DNA of 64,000 nt, from contig NZ_VDOR01000007.1 of the NCBI RefSeq assembly GCF_007666205.1, forward strand, positions 80,111 through 144,110, read 5' to 3'. The DNA is from Kocuria palustris. Lineage in GTDB: Bacteria; Actinomycetota; Actinomycetes; Actinomycetales; Micrococcaceae. Below are positions 49,301 to 58,245 of this stretch, piece after piece; position 1 is the first letter of the stretch, and each line of letters starts with the position of its first letter. A model generated the notes under the pieces. That model saw only the letters and a program-made list of their open reading frames with translations. It searched no databases and was not told the DNA's origin. A program made the position numbers and the translations under genes.

Positions 49301-50125
49301 ATGACCGAGCCCTCCCCCGATGCCCCGGCCCCGGAGGCCGACCCGCAGCTGATGGAGGCCCTGCGGCGCCTGGCGCAGGCGCCCACGCTGCTGGCCGCCT
49401 TCGACTTCGACGGCACCCTGGCGCCGTTCACGGTCGACCCCCAGGACTCCCGGGCCCTGCCCGAGTCGCAGGAGGCGCTGGACCGCCTCGCAGGGATGGA
49501 GCGCACGCACGTCGGCATCATCTCCGGGCGCGATCTGGGGTTCCTGCAGTCGGTCGTGGACCACCAGCGCACCAAGCTGCTCTCGGGATCCCACGGCGCG
49601 GAGCTCGACCTGCGCCCCCTGGGCCCGGATGCCGGCGACTCCGCGATCCGGCTGAGCCCCGAGCAGCTCGTGCTGCTGGACCGCGCGGTCGACGCCGTGC
49701 GGGAGGTCGTCGAGCGCCACCCCGGTGCCAAGGCCGAGCTCAAGCCGGCGGGCGTGTGCCTGCACACCCGGCCCATGGAGGACCAGTCCCGCTCCGATGC
49801 GGCGCTGACGGAGATGCGCGAGCGCTTCGAGGACCTGGGAGGGCTGCGCATCACCCCGGGCCAGCAGGTCATGGAGTGCTCGGTGCTCTCGGCCACCAAG
49901 GGCGAGGGCGTCGAGGCGCTCATCCGGGCCACCGGCGCGGACGCCGCGCTGTTCGCGGGCGATGACGTGACCGACGAGGACGGCATGCGCGCGCTGCGCA
50001 CCCAGGACGTCGGTCTCAAGGTCGGCGACAAGGAGACGATCGCGCCGTTCCGGGTGGAGTCCCCGCAGGCCCTCGGCCGGCTGCTGACGGTCTTCGCGCG
50101 GCTGCGCGCCGAGGCCCTCGGCTGA
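49301..50125 (+). CDS. otsB: Trehalose-6-phosphate phosphatase
   Basis: A 274-aa HAD-superfamily phosphatase completing trehalose synthesis. HAD motif I is FDFDGTLAPFT (nucleophile Asp), motif II is in GIISGRD, the Lys lies in ATKGEGVEAL and motif IV is FAGDDVTDEDGM. The ATG follows the otsA stop by four bases with AGGAG upstream, so the two are co-translated. Confidence 0.95.
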   Translation: MTEPSPDAPAPEADPQLMEALRRLAQAPTLLAAFDFDGTLAPFTVDPQDSRALPESQEALDRLAGMERTHVGIISGRDLGFLQSVVDHQRTKLLSGSHGAELDLRPLGPDAGDSAIRLSPEQLVLLDRAVDAVREVVERHPGAKAELKPAGVCLHTRPMEDQSRSDAALTEMRERFEDLGGLRITPGQQVMECSVLSATKGEGVEALIRATGADAALFAGDDVTDEDGMRALRTQDVGLKVGDKETIAPFRVESPQALGRLLTVFARLRAEALG

Positions 50126-50159
50126 TCGGGGCGTGCGGGGGACGAGTACGCTCTGGTCC

Positions 50160-51545
50160 ATGTCGGACATCCCCCGCGCCGCCGCGGGCGGTCAGCAGCC
50201 CCAGCGCGGCCGCCGCGTCTCGATCCAGACGGGCTTCCCCCAGCCCGAGCTGCTCGACCTTCCCTGGCAGACGCCGCTGGCCGAATGGCCCGACGAGGTC
50301 CTGGTGGCCTACCCCCGCGGCATCTCCCGCCACGTGGTGCGCTTCGCCCGGGTGGGGCGGCGCGTGCTGGCGGCGAAGGAGACCACGGCTCGCAATGCCT
50401 CCCGCGAGTACGACGTCCTGCGGCGCCTGCGCCAGATGGGCACCCCGTCGGTCGTGCCCGTCGCGGTGGTCACGGGCCGCCGCGCCCCGGACGGCGGCGA
50501 GCTGCCGGCCGTCCTGCTGACGGAGCATCTGGCCTTCTCCCTGCCCTACCGCGTCCTGTTCTCGGACAACCCGGATGCCGAGATCGCCGACAAGCTCGTG
50601 GACGCCCTGGCCCTGCTGCTCGTCCAGCTGCACCTGGCCGGCTTCTACTGGGGCGACGTCTCCCTGTCGAACACCCTGTTCCTGCGCGATGCCGGCGCCT
50701 TCGCGGCCTGTCTGGTGGATGCCGAGACCGGCGAGCTGCACCCCCGCCTGACCGACGGGCAGCGCCGCTACGACCTCGACCTGGCGAGCACGAACGTGGC
50801 CGGCGAGCTCATGGACCTGCTGGCCGCCTTCGAGCAGCGGCAGCATCCCGCGGACATCCACGACGATCTGCGGGAGGCCCCGGCTCCCGAGGACCGCGGC
50901 ACCCACTCGGGGCCCGGCTACGAGCCGGCCGCGGCCACCTCGTCCCTGCCCGCTCTGCCGCCCGAGCAGACGGCCTCGACCCCGGTGGATCCCTTCACCA
51001 CCGCGCAGCGCCTCACGGAGACCTACGACTCCCTGTGGCGCGAGCTCACCGACGAGGAGAGCTTCCCGCACGAGCAGAAGTGGCGGGTGGCCGAGCGCGT
51101 CGAGCGCCTGCACGAGCTGGGCTTCGACGTCGAGGAGGCCTCCCTGGACACCGACGACGACGGGGTCGTGCGCCTGATCCCCCGCGTGGTGGAGCCGGGG
51201 CACCACTCGCGTCGGGTCCGGGCGCTGACGGGCCTGAGCGCTCGCGAGAACCAGGCGCGGCGCATCCTCACCGACATCCGGCAGTTCGGCAGGGCCCTCT
51301 ACCCGGGACTTCCCGAGGACATGATCGCCGGGCTGTGGAAGCAGGAGGTCTTCACCCCGATGATGCGGGCCATCCCGGCCGAGCTGCGCGCCAAGCGGGA
51401 GCCGGCGGAGATCGTCCACGAGGTGCTCGAGCACCGGTGGTTCCTCTCCGAGCGGCAGCGGGCCGACGTCCCGACCGAGGACGCCACGCGGGACTACCTC
51501 GAGTCTCAGCTGCGTCGGCGCCCCGACGAGGAGATGCTGCTCTGA
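50160..51545 (+). CDS. DUF4032 protein with kinase-like (WaaP/Kdo-kinase type) N-terminal domain
   Basis: A 461-aa actinobacterial protein of the DUF4032 family. Its first half is protein-kinase-like: AAKETTARNASREYDVLRRL has the ATP-site Lys and Glu, YWGDVSLSNTLF replaces the usual HRD catalytic loop, and CLVDAETGE supplies the Mg-binding Asp. The second half (about 290-461) is the DUF4032 part (RVERLHELGFDVEE, HRWFLSERQ). Activity is unproven. TACGCT seven bases before the ATG suggests its own leaderless promoter 35 bp after otsB, though read-through is possible. Confidence 0.8.
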   Translation: MSDIPRAAAGGQQPQRGRRVSIQTGFPQPELLDLPWQTPLAEWPDEVLVAYPRGISRHVVRFARVGRRVLAAKETTARNASREYDVLRRLRQMGTPSVVPVAVVTGRRAPDGGELPAVLLTEHLAFSLPYRVLFSDNPDAEIADKLVDALALLLVQLHLAGFYWGDVSLSNTLFLRDAGAFAACLVDAETGELHPRLTDGQRRYDLDLASTNVAGELMDLLAAFEQRQHPADIHDDLREAPAPEDRGTHSGPGYEPAAATSSLPALPPEQTASTPVDPFTTAQRLTETYDSLWRELTDEESFPHEQKWRVAERVERLHELGFDVEEASLDTDDDGVVRLIPRVVEPGHHSRRVRALTGLSARENQARRILTDIRQFGRALYPGLPEDMIAGLWKQEVFTPMMRAIPAELRAKREPAEIVHEVLEHRWFLSERQRADVPTEDATRDYLESQLRRRPDEEMLL

Positions 51546-51614
51546 CGGCCCTCCCCTGCCCGGCGGGGCCGGGCCGCAGGGCCGGCTGCTGTCGGCGGGC
51601 GGCTGCGGACGGGG

Positions 51615-52292
51615 TCAGCCGCGGCCGAGCTGGCCCAGCAGAGCGTCGCGCACGCGCTGGGCCCAGGAGTCGCCGAGGTCTCCCTGGCGGGCCAGGCGCA
51701 CGTAGGCGGAGCCGAGCACGAAGTCGATCAGGACCTCCAGGTCGGCCTCCGGGGACAGGCCGCCCGCCTCGACCTGCAGCTGGAGCAGATGGTGCAGCTG
51801 CCGCACGCGCGGGCGCACCAGGTGCTCGCGCAGGATCCGTGCGGTCTCCGTGGTCGGCTCGCTGAGCAGCGCGACCGCCGTGCCGGTCCCGAGGTCCAGG
51901 ACCAGGGCGCGCACGGCGGCGTCGAGGGCCAGGGTCCACTGCTGCTGGGTCCAGGTCCCGTCCTGCGGCAGCTCGAGCGGGCGCGGGGCCAGGCTGTCGC
52001 GGCTGCGCTCCAGGACGTCGTCGACCATCGCCTCGGTGTTCGCATAGCGGCGGTAGATCGACGTCTTGGCCACCCCCGACTCGGCGGCCACGGACTCGAT
52101 CGAGACCCGGGCCGGGCCCTCGCGCACGAGCAGGCCGAGCACGGCGGCCGTGATCTTCCGGTCGGTGGTGGCCGCCCGGCCGATCGGAACCCGCGCCCCG
52201 GAGGCAGGGGTCCCCGCGGACGCGTCCGGCTCCGCCGCCGCGCCGGCAGGATCGCGCTCGGCGCCCGCCCCGGACGTCCGAGGCGCGGTCAT
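51615..52292 (-). CDS. TetR-family transcriptional regulator
   Basis: A 225-aa repressor with a disordered 40-residue N-terminus, a TetR helix-turn-helix (KITAAVLGLLVREGPARVS, GVAKTSIYRRYANTEAMVDD; about 48-95) and an all-helical ligand domain. Its start overlaps the stop of the di-iron protein gene (ATGA), so it is the third gene of that operon. It is the natural candidate regulator of the lipid genes on both sides of the 56446-56467 palindrome. Confidence 0.88.
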   Translation of the reverse strand: MTAPRTSGAGAERDPAGAAAEPDASAGTPASGARVPIGRAATTDRKITAAVLGLLVREGPARVSIESVAAESGVAKTSIYRRYANTEAMVDDVLERSRDSLAPRPLELPQDGTWTQQQWTLALDAAVRALVLDLGTGTAVALLSEPTTETARILREHLVRPRVRQLHHLLQLQVEAGGLSPEADLEVLIDFVLGSAYVRLARQGDLGDSWAQRVRDALLGQLGRG

Positions 52293-53116
52293 GCGCTCAG
52301 CCGCTGGGCCGGCTCCGCTGCGGGGGCCTGATCCTCGTCCTGGTCGATGACGTCCTGGAAGAGGGTGAGCCCTCCCATGCCGGGCAGCCGGGCGATGTTG
52401 GCATCGAGCTTGCGCATCTCCTCGCGGCCCTCGTCGCCGGCGAAGAGATGGCCCATCACGTGGCGCACCTCGGCGTCGCTCATGACGCCGGAGCCCACCG
52501 GTCGCCAGGCGCTGCGCATGGCCAGCCGGGTGATCCGCTGCGCCCGCACCGAGTCGCCCAGGCGCTGCCGCGCCTGCGTCGAGTAGAACGCGACGTGGCG
52601 CGACTCCTGGCGGGCGATGCGCACGAGCAGCTCCGAGAGCACCGGGTGCTCCTCGATGGCCGCCATCCGCTTGTACGCGGCCACGGCCGAATACTCGTTC
52701 GCCGCGCCCCACGTCATGTGCGTGGCCACGAAGTCGTCGCCGATCAGCGTCGAGAGCAGCGACTGCTTGAGCGGCTTGAGCGCCTCCGCCCAGCCGAGCT
52801 TCACGCGCTTGGCCTTGATCTCGTCGTAGTCCACGACGATGCCGTGCAGGCCCAGCACCTCGGCCAGGGCCTCGCCGTGCCAGAACTCCTCGCGGTTCCA
52901 CATGGTCATGAACGCCGAGACGTCCTCGTCGTGGTGCGAGGGGGTGATCAGCAGGTCCCGCAGGTAGCAGACCGTGTGGAACTCGACGTCGCACATGTAG
53001 CGCAGCACCCGCAGGGACGACTCCGGCAGCGGATCGCGCCGGAAGCTGTCCATGTCCAGGTCCTCCCAGGCCACTCGGTGGGAGGTCGCTGCGAATCGGT
53101 CGATGTCGAATGCCAT
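52289..53116 (-). CDS. Soluble di-iron ferritin-like / acyl-ACP-desaturase-like protein
   Basis: A 275-aa helical protein with a complete carboxylate-bridged di-iron set: Glu45 (VEFHT), Glu77-x-x-His80 (EEFWHGEALAEVLGLHG), Glu141 (ANEYSAV) and Glu171-x-x-His174 (RQESRHVAFY). The E, ExxH, E, ExxH spacing and the EE.WHGE segment recall soluble acyl-ACP desaturases, so an O2-dependent desaturase or oxygenase role on a lipid chain is likely; the substrate is unknown. It follows the acyl-CoA reductase gene by four bases and overlaps the TetR gene. Confidence 0.82.
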   Translation of the reverse strand: MAFDIDRFAATSHRVAWEDLDMDSFRRDPLPESSLRVLRYMCDVEFHTVCYLRDLLITPSHHDEDVSAFMTMWNREEFWHGEALAEVLGLHGIVVDYDEIKAKRVKLGWAEALKPLKQSLLSTLIGDDFVATHMTWGAANEYSAVAAYKRMAAIEEHPVLSELLVRIARQESRHVAFYSTQARQRLGDSVRAQRITRLAMRSAWRPVGSGVMSDAEVRHVMGHLFAGDEGREEMRKLDANIARLPGMGGLTLFQDVIDQDEDQAPAAEPAQRLSA

Positions 53117-53120
53117 GCGA

Positions 53121-55361
53121 TCAGTGCTTCTTCCATTCCTCGATCGGCCAGTGCGAGCGCTTGGCCATGCGGTACAGGGGGATGTCGGGGTTCACGACGG
53201 CCGGGTGGCCGACGAGGCCCAGCCACGCCGCATCGGCCACGGAGTCGCCGTAGCCGAAGGAGCGCGACAGATCCAGCCCGTGGTCCTGCGCGTAGCGCTT
53301 GACCCACTGGGCCCGGGCCTCGTCCACCAGGGGCGGGGTGTCGAGATAGCCGGTCAGCACGCCGTCGCGCACGACCATGCGGGAGGCCACCACCTCGTCG
53401 AACAGCTCGGCGACCGGTGCGACGAAGAGATCCGGGCTGCCCGTCACGAGCACGGTGCGGTGGCCCGCTGCCCGGTGCTCCTCGATCCGGGCGAGGGCCC
53501 CGGGGTTGAGCTGCTCGAGCATCTGCTCCCCCAGGGGACCGTCGACGGCCTCGCGGATCGCGGACTCGGAGAGGCCCTGGTAGCGGCGCAGGAACGAGCG
53601 CAGGAACTCGCCGCGATCGCGGCGCTCGGCCTTCAGGTACGTCGGAACGGTGCGCAGCATGCCCAGGACGTCGCCGGGCAGGCGCGCGGGCGCGATGCGG
53701 CGCTGCACCGCGAGGTACTGCGACACCACGGTCGAGTCGATCACGGTGCCCTCGAAGTCGAACAGCGCCAGGACGTCGGTCCCGGGCTTGAGCTCGCGGC
53801 GGGGGCGCTGCGTGCGCTTGCGCCGAGCCGCCGAGGCGCGGGAGTACGCCCGGGTCATCTCCGTCAGCGCGGGCAGGTGGATCTGCTGCCAGTACGAGCG
53901 CCACTCGACGTCGCGGGGATCGAACGACGAGTCCGCCGGCGCGTCCTCGGGCCGCGAGGCGTTCAGCGCGCGGGTGTTCGAGTCGTCGAAGATCATCTCG
54001 GTGCGCGTGTAGTTCTGGTACAGGTCCACGTAGGTGCGCAGCGAGCCGAGGCCCGACTGGGCCTTGTGCAGCCGGTTGGCCCACTGCAGCGTCCGCCGGG
54101 TCGAGGGCAGCAGCTCGTTGAGCCGCCCGCCCATGTCGACCAGCCGCTCGCGCACGGCCAGCGAGCTCTCGACGCCGTTGTTGGCCGGGAAGCGCCACTC
54201 CGGCACGATCACCGGCTTGCCGTCCGGGCCCTCGACCGGGTGCTCGAGGAAGTACTCGCGCACGTACTCGTACATCTTGTGGAACGGCAGCGGGTTCGAG
54301 GCGCCCGTGCAGATCTGGTAGTAGCCGACGCTGCTCCGGTCGCCGGCGGCCTCGCCGCGATGGCCCTGCAGCGCCAGGGTGACGACCGCGCTGACCACGA
54401 AGTCGACCGGGGTCACGTCGAGCACCGAGTCCGGCAGGCCCGGGAACTCCGGCAGCGCCCCCTTGGCGTAGGCCATGATCAGCGGATCGGCGACCTTGTA
54501 GCCGTCGATCCATCCCGGGAACGGGTGGCGCAGCGCGGACTCGATGATCGCCGGCCGCACGACCGAGAGGCGGTGCCCGTCGCCGGCCCACAGGTCCTCG
54601 GCCACGCGCTCGCCCATGGCCTTGGTGAACGTGTAGACGTCGGTCCAGCCCAGCGACTGGGCGCGGGTGCGCCCCAGATCGACCAGGCGCTGGGTGATCC
54701 AGCCGGTGCGGCTGGCCTCGGAGGACCCGGCGACCGACTTGGGCCCCTGCTTGCCCTCGGTGCGGGTCGCGGCCTCGAGGAACGAGTGCAGCTGCTCCGG
54801 GGTGCGCGAGGCGGCCTCGGCCTCGGCCCGGGCCGCGAGGGCGTGCTCGAGCTCCTGGCGCCAGTCGACGTCGTGGTCCACCGCCGTCTCGGGGCGCAGG
54901 CCCTTGGCGATGCCCCCGACGTAGCACGTGGACACGTGGATGACGTGCGGATCCTGGCCGGAGGCGCGCAGGGCCTCGTAGAGGCTCAGGGCGCCGCCGA
55001 CATTCGTCCGGAAGGCGTCGTCGATCGGCGGGTCGAACGAGACGGTCGAGGCCGAGTGGATGACGACGTCGAAGGGATCGCTGATCTCGCTGAGCGCCGA
55101 GAGGTCCCCGGAGAGGACGTCCGTGCGCTCCTCGAAGATCCGTCGCGCCTCCTCGTCGCCCACGGCCTCCCGCCACGGCTTGAAGACGGGCTTGCGCAGC
55201 AGCTGTCCCAGGCGCGTCTGCGCGGTGATCTCGCCCTTGGGGCGGATCACGGCCGTGACGTGGACATCTGCGCCGGAGGACAGCAGGCGCTCCAGCACCG
55301 CCTGGCCGAGGAAGCCGGTGGCTCCCGTCAGCAGCACGCGCTGGGTGGTGGACTCGGTCAA
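53121..55361 (-). CDS. Fatty acyl-CoA reductase fused to a C-terminal HAD-IB phosphatase-like domain
   Basis: A 746-aa two-part enzyme. Residues 1-535 are an extended SDR of the fatty acyl-CoA reductase type: NADPH motif TGATGFLGQAV (about 12-22), Ser/Thr region VIHVSTCYVGG, and catalytic YTFTKAMGE; such enzymes reduce acyl-CoA to aldehyde and alcohol. Residues about 545-746 are a HAD-IB domain (LFDFEGTVIDST, VTGSPDLFVAP, GYGDSVADAAWL). In motif I the second acid is Glu rather than Asp. It heads the operon with the di-iron protein and TetR. The fatty alcohol would suit the alkyl-DHAP-synthase-like enzyme at 58342. Confidence 0.88.
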   Translation of the reverse strand: MTESTTQRVLLTGATGFLGQAVLERLLSSGADVHVTAVIRPKGEITAQTRLGQLLRKPVFKPWREAVGDEEARRIFEERTDVLSGDLSALSEISDPFDVVIHSASTVSFDPPIDDAFRTNVGGALSLYEALRASGQDPHVIHVSTCYVGGIAKGLRPETAVDHDVDWRQELEHALAARAEAEAASRTPEQLHSFLEAATRTEGKQGPKSVAGSSEASRTGWITQRLVDLGRTRAQSLGWTDVYTFTKAMGERVAEDLWAGDGHRLSVVRPAIIESALRHPFPGWIDGYKVADPLIMAYAKGALPEFPGLPDSVLDVTPVDFVVSAVVTLALQGHRGEAAGDRSSVGYYQICTGASNPLPFHKMYEYVREYFLEHPVEGPDGKPVIVPEWRFPANNGVESSLAVRERLVDMGGRLNELLPSTRRTLQWANRLHKAQSGLGSLRTYVDLYQNYTRTEMIFDDSNTRALNASRPEDAPADSSFDPRDVEWRSYWQQIHLPALTEMTRAYSRASAARRKRTQRPRRELKPGTDVLALFDFEGTVIDSTVVSQYLAVQRRIAPARLPGDVLGMLRTVPTYLKAERRDRGEFLRSFLRRYQGLSESAIREAVDGPLGEQMLEQLNPGALARIEEHRAAGHRTVLVTGSPDLFVAPVAELFDEVVASRMVVRDGVLTGYLDTPPLVDEARAQWVKRYAQDHGLDLSRSFGYGDSVADAAWLGLVGHPAVVNPDIPLYRMAKRSHWPIEEWKKH

Positions 55362-55530
55362 CGGGACTCCTCGGAGGATGGGCGGCCCGGCGGCCGCATC
55401 TCGGGGATGCGGCGCCTGCGGCTCGACGTCGATGGATGGATGGTTCGGGTGCGGCCATTGTGCCGGACGCCCGGGAGGCGAGCCTGCCGGGTGCCGGGCC
55501 GTGCGGCCGTCGTCCCGGGGCGGGGTGCGC

Positions 55531-56421
55531 TCAGAGGCCGCGCAGCGCGGCCGCGAGCGGCTCGGGGCCGCGCAGCCCCGGCAGGGCGTGGACCTCGTCG
55601 TCGGCCTCTCGGCACAGCCGACGGCGCTGCCGCACCCCCGGGGCCAGGACCTCCAGCGCCCGACGGGCCTGCGCGGCCGACATCCGCCGGAGCAGCAGCG
55701 GCGAGAACCCGAAGCGCACTGCCCGCCGGGCCGATGCGGCCGCGGCGGCGTCGGCGAGCAGACGCGCCCGGGCCTCCTCGCGGAAGAAGCCGATGTAGTC
55801 CTGGGTGCGCTCGAGGGCCTCGTCGCACAGGCGGTCGATCACGGGATGGCCGGCGACCTCGCGCAGGCGCCGCAGCAGCGCGGCGGTCGTGGACTCCCGG
55901 GAGAGGCCGCGGGCCATCTGACCGGCGACCACGCGCTCGCCGCGCAGGTTCGTCCACACCGAGTCGGTCATGGGATGGATCTGGTCCGCGAGCGCACCGA
56001 GCCGTCCCGCCAGGTCGTCGTCGGGCTCGACCTCCGCAGGGGTGGGGGCGCCGTGGGCGGCGAGCACGCGCTTGAGCGCATCCGCGATCCAGAACCGCTC
56101 ATAGGCCCAGGTCGTGAGGAAGGCGTCGATCCGGGCCTCCTTGGAGGTCCACCCCGCGAAGAGGTCGCGCAGCTGCCCGGTGGTCGAGCGCTGCAGGTCC
56201 CACAGGTGGCGCACGGCCACCAGGACGCCGTCGTCCAGCGGCTTCTGCTCGAAGAGATCGAAGCTCAGATCATCCGAGAACGAGCCCCGCTCCCTCCCGT
56301 AGAACTTCTCCACGGGGAACTCCGTGCGCAGCACGATCTCGCGGCCGGGCTCGCTGTGCAGCCGGCCCTCGCGATGCTGCGCCAGGTATCCGCGGGTCGG
56401 GTCTGCGGCGGGTGCTCCCAT
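55531..56421 (-). CDS. Degenerate paralogue of the di-iron protein
   Basis: A 296-aa helical protein that aligns along most of its length with the protein at 52289: LQRSTTGQLRDLF, TWAYERFWIADALKRVLAAHG and HPVIDRLCDEALERTQDYIGFF match the corresponding helices. By that alignment five of six iron ligands are changed (Glu45 to Gln, Glu77 to Arg, His80 to Ile, Glu171 to Thr, His174 to Tyr), leaving only Glu141. It cannot hold the usual di-iron site and may be a structural or regulatory partner. ATG 56419-56421 was chosen for its GAGG site; an ATG four codons earlier is possible. Downstream the acyl-CoA reductase gene starts after about 170 bp. Confidence 0.75.
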   Translation of the reverse strand: MGAPAADPTRGYLAQHREGRLHSEPGREIVLRTEFPVEKFYGRERGSFSDDLSFDLFEQKPLDDGVLVAVRHLWDLQRSTTGQLRDLFAGWTSKEARIDAFLTTWAYERFWIADALKRVLAAHGAPTPAEVEPDDDLAGRLGALADQIHPMTDSVWTNLRGERVVAGQMARGLSRESTTAALLRRLREVAGHPVIDRLCDEALERTQDYIGFFREEARARLLADAAAAASARRAVRFGFSPLLLRRMSAAQARRALEVLAPGVRQRRRLCREADDEVHALPGLRGPEPLAAALRGL

Positions 56422-56445
56422 CGAGGTCCTCATCTCTCCTGAATC

Positions 56446-56467
56446 GCTACGCCTACCGTAGTGTAGC
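56446..56467. promoter_or_regulatory. Nested palindrome in the divergent promoter, possible TetR operator
   Basis: GCTAC-N2-CTAC-N-GTAG-N-GTAGC spans 56446-56467 between the divergent genes at 56421 and 56477. It overlaps a plus-strand -10 (TAGCCT, 56464-56469), seven bases before the SDR ATG. Such placement suits a repressor; TetR (51615) is the nearest candidate. Confidence 0.5.
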
Positions 56468-56476
56468 CTGTCCCCC

Positions 56477-57310
56477 ATGATGACAGCTCTGATCACCGGC
56501 GGCACATCCGGCATCGGATCGGCCTTCGCCGACGCCCTCGCGCGCCGCGGCTTCGCCCTCGTCCTCGTCGCGCGCGGAGCCGAGCGCCTCGAGTCCACCG
56601 CAGCCCGACTGCGCGAGCAGTTCGCCGTCGAGGTCGAGACCATCGCGGCCGATCTCAGCGCGCCGGACGACGTGCTGCGGGTCGCGCAGCGCCTCGAGGA
56701 TCCGCAGCGCCCGATCGACCTGCTGATCAACAACGCCGGCTTCTCCGTCAAGCGGACCTACGCGGAGGACGGCCTCGAGCTGCATCACCGCGGCATCGAC
56801 GTCATGGCCAAGGCGGTGCTCGACCTCTCCTCGGCCGCCGCGCGCGCCATGACCGCACGCGGCGAGGGGTGGATCCTCAACGTCTCCTCGACCTCGGGCG
56901 AGGTCACGATGGGCCCCTACTCGGCGCTCAAGGCCTGGTGCACCACCTACACCGAGTCGCTGGCGGTGGAGCTGCGGGGCACCGGGGTGAAGGTGATGGC
57001 CCTGCTGCCCGGCTGGGTCCGCACGGAGTTCCACTCCCGCGCCGGCATCAGCGGCTCATCCATCCCGGACTTCCTGTGGCTGCAGGCCGACGATCTCGTC
57101 GAGGCCGCGCTCAAGGACCTGGCCCGCGGCCGCGTCGTCTCGATCCCGACCCTGCGCTACAAGGCGATCATGCTCGGCGCCAAGCTGGCCCCGCGCGCCG
57201 TCGTGCGCAGGTGCTCGGGCGCGCTCATGGGCACCCGGGCCAAGGAGGCCCCCCTCGAGGCTCCCGCGGCCGCGGGAGCCGAGCCGGCGGGTCGGGGCCA
57301 GGCCCGATGA
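56477..57310 (+). CDS. Short-chain dehydrogenase/reductase in the ether-lipid-like cluster
   Basis: A 277-aa classical SDR: cofactor motif TGGTSGIGSAFADAL (about 7-21), NNAG in LLINNAGFSV, catalytic Ser in LNVSSTSGEV and Tyr-x-x-x-Lys in YSALKAW. The C-terminal 60 residues add a hydrophobic/basic segment that may contact membrane. In context it could reduce the ketone of alkyl- or acyl-DHAP; this is inference. Start is leaderless (TAGCCT, 7 nt, ATG). Its stop overlaps the PlsC start (ATGA). Confidence 0.85.
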   Translation: MMTALITGGTSGIGSAFADALARRGFALVLVARGAERLESTAARLREQFAVEVETIAADLSAPDDVLRVAQRLEDPQRPIDLLINNAGFSVKRTYAEDGLELHHRGIDVMAKAVLDLSSAAARAMTARGEGWILNVSSTSGEVTMGPYSALKAWCTTYTESLAVELRGTGVKVMALLPGWVRTEFHSRAGISGSSIPDFLWLQADDLVEAALKDLARGRVVSIPTLRYKAIMLGAKLAPRAVVRRCSGALMGTRAKEAPLEAPAAAGAEPAGRGQAR

Positions 57311-58245
57311 GCGGCGTCGACCCCCAGGACGCCGGCCCCCGGGACGGCGGCCCGCAGGATGCGGCAGCGCAGCCGCGGCACCGCGCGCCCGAGTCCTCTG
57401 CGCAGGAGCGCACCGCCCGCGAGGCCCGCGATCTGCGCCGCCGCCTGGACGAATGGGCCCATCCCGAGCACGAGCCGGTCCTGGAGAGCATCGACTCCCA
57501 CGGCCTGCGCGACGAGGACCGCGGCCCCGACCCCGTCGCCCCGCCGGCGGCCTCGGCCCACATCGATCTGACCGACTTCACCGGGCAGTCCAGGCGGCGC
57601 GCCCGGGCCGTCGCGCAGACGCTCTTCTTCAACGGCATGATCGATCGCGTGCTGCGGCGCAGGGTCGTGCGGGCACCGGGCGCGGAGACGCTCGAGGGCG
57701 GCTGCGTCGTCGTGTGCAACCACTCCAGCCACCTCGACGCGCCCCTGGTCATGAGCTCGCTGCCGCCGAACCTGCGCCACACCGTGGCCACGGGAGTGGC
57801 GGCCGACTACTTCTTCACCGCCTGGCACAAGCGGCTGTTCACGCAGCTCGTCTTCAACGCCTTCCCCATCGACCGCAAGGGCAGCGGCGCCAACCGCGGC
57901 CTGACCAAGAAGCTGATCGCGGCGGGCATCCCCGTCCTCATCTTCCCGGAGGGCACGCGCTCCAGGGACGGCCGCATGCGCGAGTTCAAGGTCGGGGCCG
58001 CCGCCCTGTCCCAGTCCCTCGAGGTCCCCGTGCTCCCCGTCGCGCTGATCGGCGCGCACGAGGCCATGCCCAAGGGGGCCTCGTGGCCGCGCTGGGGGCG
58101 GCCTCCGGTCGTCGTCGCCCTGGGCGAGCCCCTGCGGGCCCGGCCGAACGAGACCGTGCCCGCGTACAACGAGCGCATCCAGGCGACCGTGCGGGCCCTG
58201 TACGCGCAGAACCGGCCCCTGATCGACGACCCCGACGCCCTGTGA
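57307..58245 (+). CDS. PlsC-type lysophospholipid/glycerol-phosphate acyltransferase
   Basis: A 312-aa acyltransferase of the LPLAT/AGPAT family, with a 100-residue charged N-terminus. Catalytic block I is NHSSHLDAP (HX4D) near 138, block II FNAFPIDRKG, block III FPEGTRSRDG near 218, block IV VLPVALIG. It transfers acyl chains to a glycerol-phosphate or lyso-lipid. Overlapping the SDR gene and 96 bp before the AGPS-like gene, it would fit acylation of DHAP or of 1-alkyl-glycerol-phosphate. Confidence 0.9.
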   Translation: MSGVDPQDAGPRDGGPQDAAAQPRHRAPESSAQERTAREARDLRRRLDEWAHPEHEPVLESIDSHGLRDEDRGPDPVAPPAASAHIDLTDFTGQSRRRARAVAQTLFFNGMIDRVLRRRVVRAPGAETLEGGCVVVCNHSSHLDAPLVMSSLPPNLRHTVATGVAADYFFTAWHKRLFTQLVFNAFPIDRKGSGANRGLTKKLIAAGIPVLIFPEGTRSRDGRMREFKVGAAALSQSLEVPVLPVALIGAHEAMPKGASWPRWGRPPVVVALGEPLRARPNETVPAYNERIQATVRALYAQNRPLIDDPDAL

